DNA of 6,896 nt from assembly GCA_902494855.1 (NCBI GenBank), contig CABUVC010000085.1:1-6896 (forward strand), written 5' to 3'. Shown one piece after another: positions 6,776-6,896 of the stretch. The translations under genes were made by a program, and so were the position numbers. This stretch comes from an uncultured Collinsella sp. GTDB lineage: Bacteria; Actinomycetota; Coriobacteriia; Coriobacteriales; Coriobacteriaceae. Every line of letters begins with the position of its first letter. The first letter of the stretch is position 1. The notes beneath the pieces were generated by a model, which did no database searches, was not told the origin of the DNA, and worked only from the letters and a program-made list of their open reading frames with translations.

Positions 6776-6792
6776 GCGGGGAACCACCCCGC
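6776..6792. repeat. Palindrome 2, in the predicted mraZ leader
   Basis: Minus strand GCGGGGTGGTTCCCCGC: 6-base arms (GCGGGG and CCCCGC) around TGGTT. It has the same core as palindrome 1, 37 bp downstream. If the predicted start near 6801 is right, it lies about 10-26 bases into the transcript and could form an RNA hairpin as well as a DNA operator. It ends 22 bases before the mraZ ribosome binding site and has no T tract, so it is not a terminator. Confidence 0.6.
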
Positions 6793-6807
6793 CTGTCGAC
6801 GTCATCA

Positions 6808-6836
6808 ATAATATGGGGAACCGCCCCATTTTTCAA
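6808..6836 (-). promoter_or_regulatory. Predicted sigma-70 type promoter of mraZ and the dcw cluster
   Basis: On the minus strand the -35 hexamer TTGAAA (6831-6836) is separated by exactly 17 bp from the -10 hexamer TATTAT (6808-6813); each matches the consensus at five of six positions. The predicted transcription start is near 6801, giving a leader of about 60 bases before the mraZ ATG. The spacer is filled by a 17-bp palindrome, a usual place for a repressor to block RNA polymerase. This is the best promoter in the window. Confidence 0.7.
6813..6829. repeat. Palindrome 1, in the -35/-10 spacer of the mraZ promoter
   Basis: Minus strand ATGGGGCGGTTCCCCAT: 6-base arms (ATGGGG and CCCCAT) around a 5-base centre CGGTT. 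It spans the promoter spacer, sharing one base with the -10. The core GGGGYGGTTCCCC recurs in palindrome 2. A likely operator for a dimeric or ring-shaped regulator; which protein binds it is not known from the sequence. It includes one TGGGG motif. Confidence 0.6.
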
Positions 6837-6884
6837 CACCTTTCCCCACTCCTTCCCCCACCCCGCCCCACTATTCCACCCCCA
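6824..6884 (-). promoter_or_regulatory. Cluster of TGGGG motifs, candidate MraZ-binding region
   Basis: Five TGGGG motifs on the minus strand at 6880-6884, 6866-6870, 6856-6860, 6844-6848 and 6824-6828. MraZ in E. coli is known to bind TGGG-type direct repeats with about 10-bp periodicity ahead of mraZ. Here one pair is spaced 10 bp, another 20 bp, and the rest 12 and 14 bp, so the phasing is only partly regular. Four motifs are upstream of the -35 and one is in the spacer. Autoregulation by MraZ is an inference. Confidence 0.45.
6844..6869 (-). other. G-quadruplex motif upstream of the mraZ -35
   Basis: On the minus (coding) strand, four G tracts of 4, 4, 5 and 4 bases are separated by loops of 1, 1 and 7 bases: GGGG-C-GGGG-T-GGGGG-(AAGGAGT)-GGGG. 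This meets the standard quadruplex pattern with tracts longer than the minimum of three. It lies 7 bp upstream of the -35 hexamer and overlaps three of the TGGGG motifs. A further G tract at 6879-6883 could substitute. Formation in the cell is not shown. Confidence 0.4.
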
Positions 6885-6896
6885 ATATGTTGTAAA

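Noticed and set aside
6778..6792. Palindrome 2 as a rho-independent terminator or attenuator
   Set aside because: No T tract follows the stem; the downstream bases lead straight to the mraZ ribosome binding site.
6780..6803. GGAAC-N16-GTC on the plus strand, like an ECF sigma factor promoter pointing right
   Set aside because: The GGAAC is part of palindrome 2 and its twin in palindrome 1 has no GTC at that spacing. No divergent gene is visible in the window, so a chance match is more likely.

Overview
The window is the start of a division and cell-wall (dcw) gene cluster. Every gene lies on the minus strand, so transcription runs from high to low coordinates: mraZ, rsmH (mraW), ftsL, ftsI (pbpB), murF, mraY and the first 96 codons of murD, which runs off the left edge. 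The DNA is GC-rich (roughly 60% by eye). The order, the class B penicillin-binding protein without PASTA repeats, and the long basic or proline-rich cytoplasmic tails on FtsL and FtsI suggest a high-GC Gram-positive bacterium. The overall look recalls Coriobacteriia such as Collinsella, but this is recognition from memory without a search; only the cluster identity is secure.

Layout from right to left: 6740-6896 is the mraZ control region. It holds a good sigma-70 type promoter (TTGAAA, 17 bp, TATTAT), a G-rich upstream stretch with several TGGGG motifs that could be MraZ boxes, and two matching 17-bp palindromes. One palindrome fills the -35/-10 spacer and the other lies in the predicted 5' leader. 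Then come mraZ (6305-6739), rsmH (5319-6284), a 90-bp gap, ftsL (4758-5228), ftsI (2875-4740), a 127-bp gap, murF (1323-2747), mraY (300-1319) and murD (1-290, partial). Spacing is 3-20 bp except at the two larger gaps.

The genes act together. MraZ is the cluster's DNA-binding regulator and RsmH methylates 16S rRNA. FtsL and FtsI belong to the septal peptidoglycan synthesis complex. MurD and MurF are cytoplasmic ligases that build the UDP-MurNAc-peptide, and MraY transfers its phospho-MurNAc-peptide part to undecaprenyl phosphate to give lipid I. The murE ligase, usually found between ftsI and murF in clusters of this order, is absent; its place is taken by the 127-bp gap, which has a strong ribosome binding site for murF and a possible 15-codon mini-ORF.

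No mobile elements, tRNA or rRNA genes, CRISPR arrays or convincing rho-independent terminators were seen. The most unusual item is the pair of palindromes at the mraZ promoter: their outer arm bases differ between the copies but stay complementary, with an overlapping or adjacent G-quadruplex motif and MraZ-box-like repeats.
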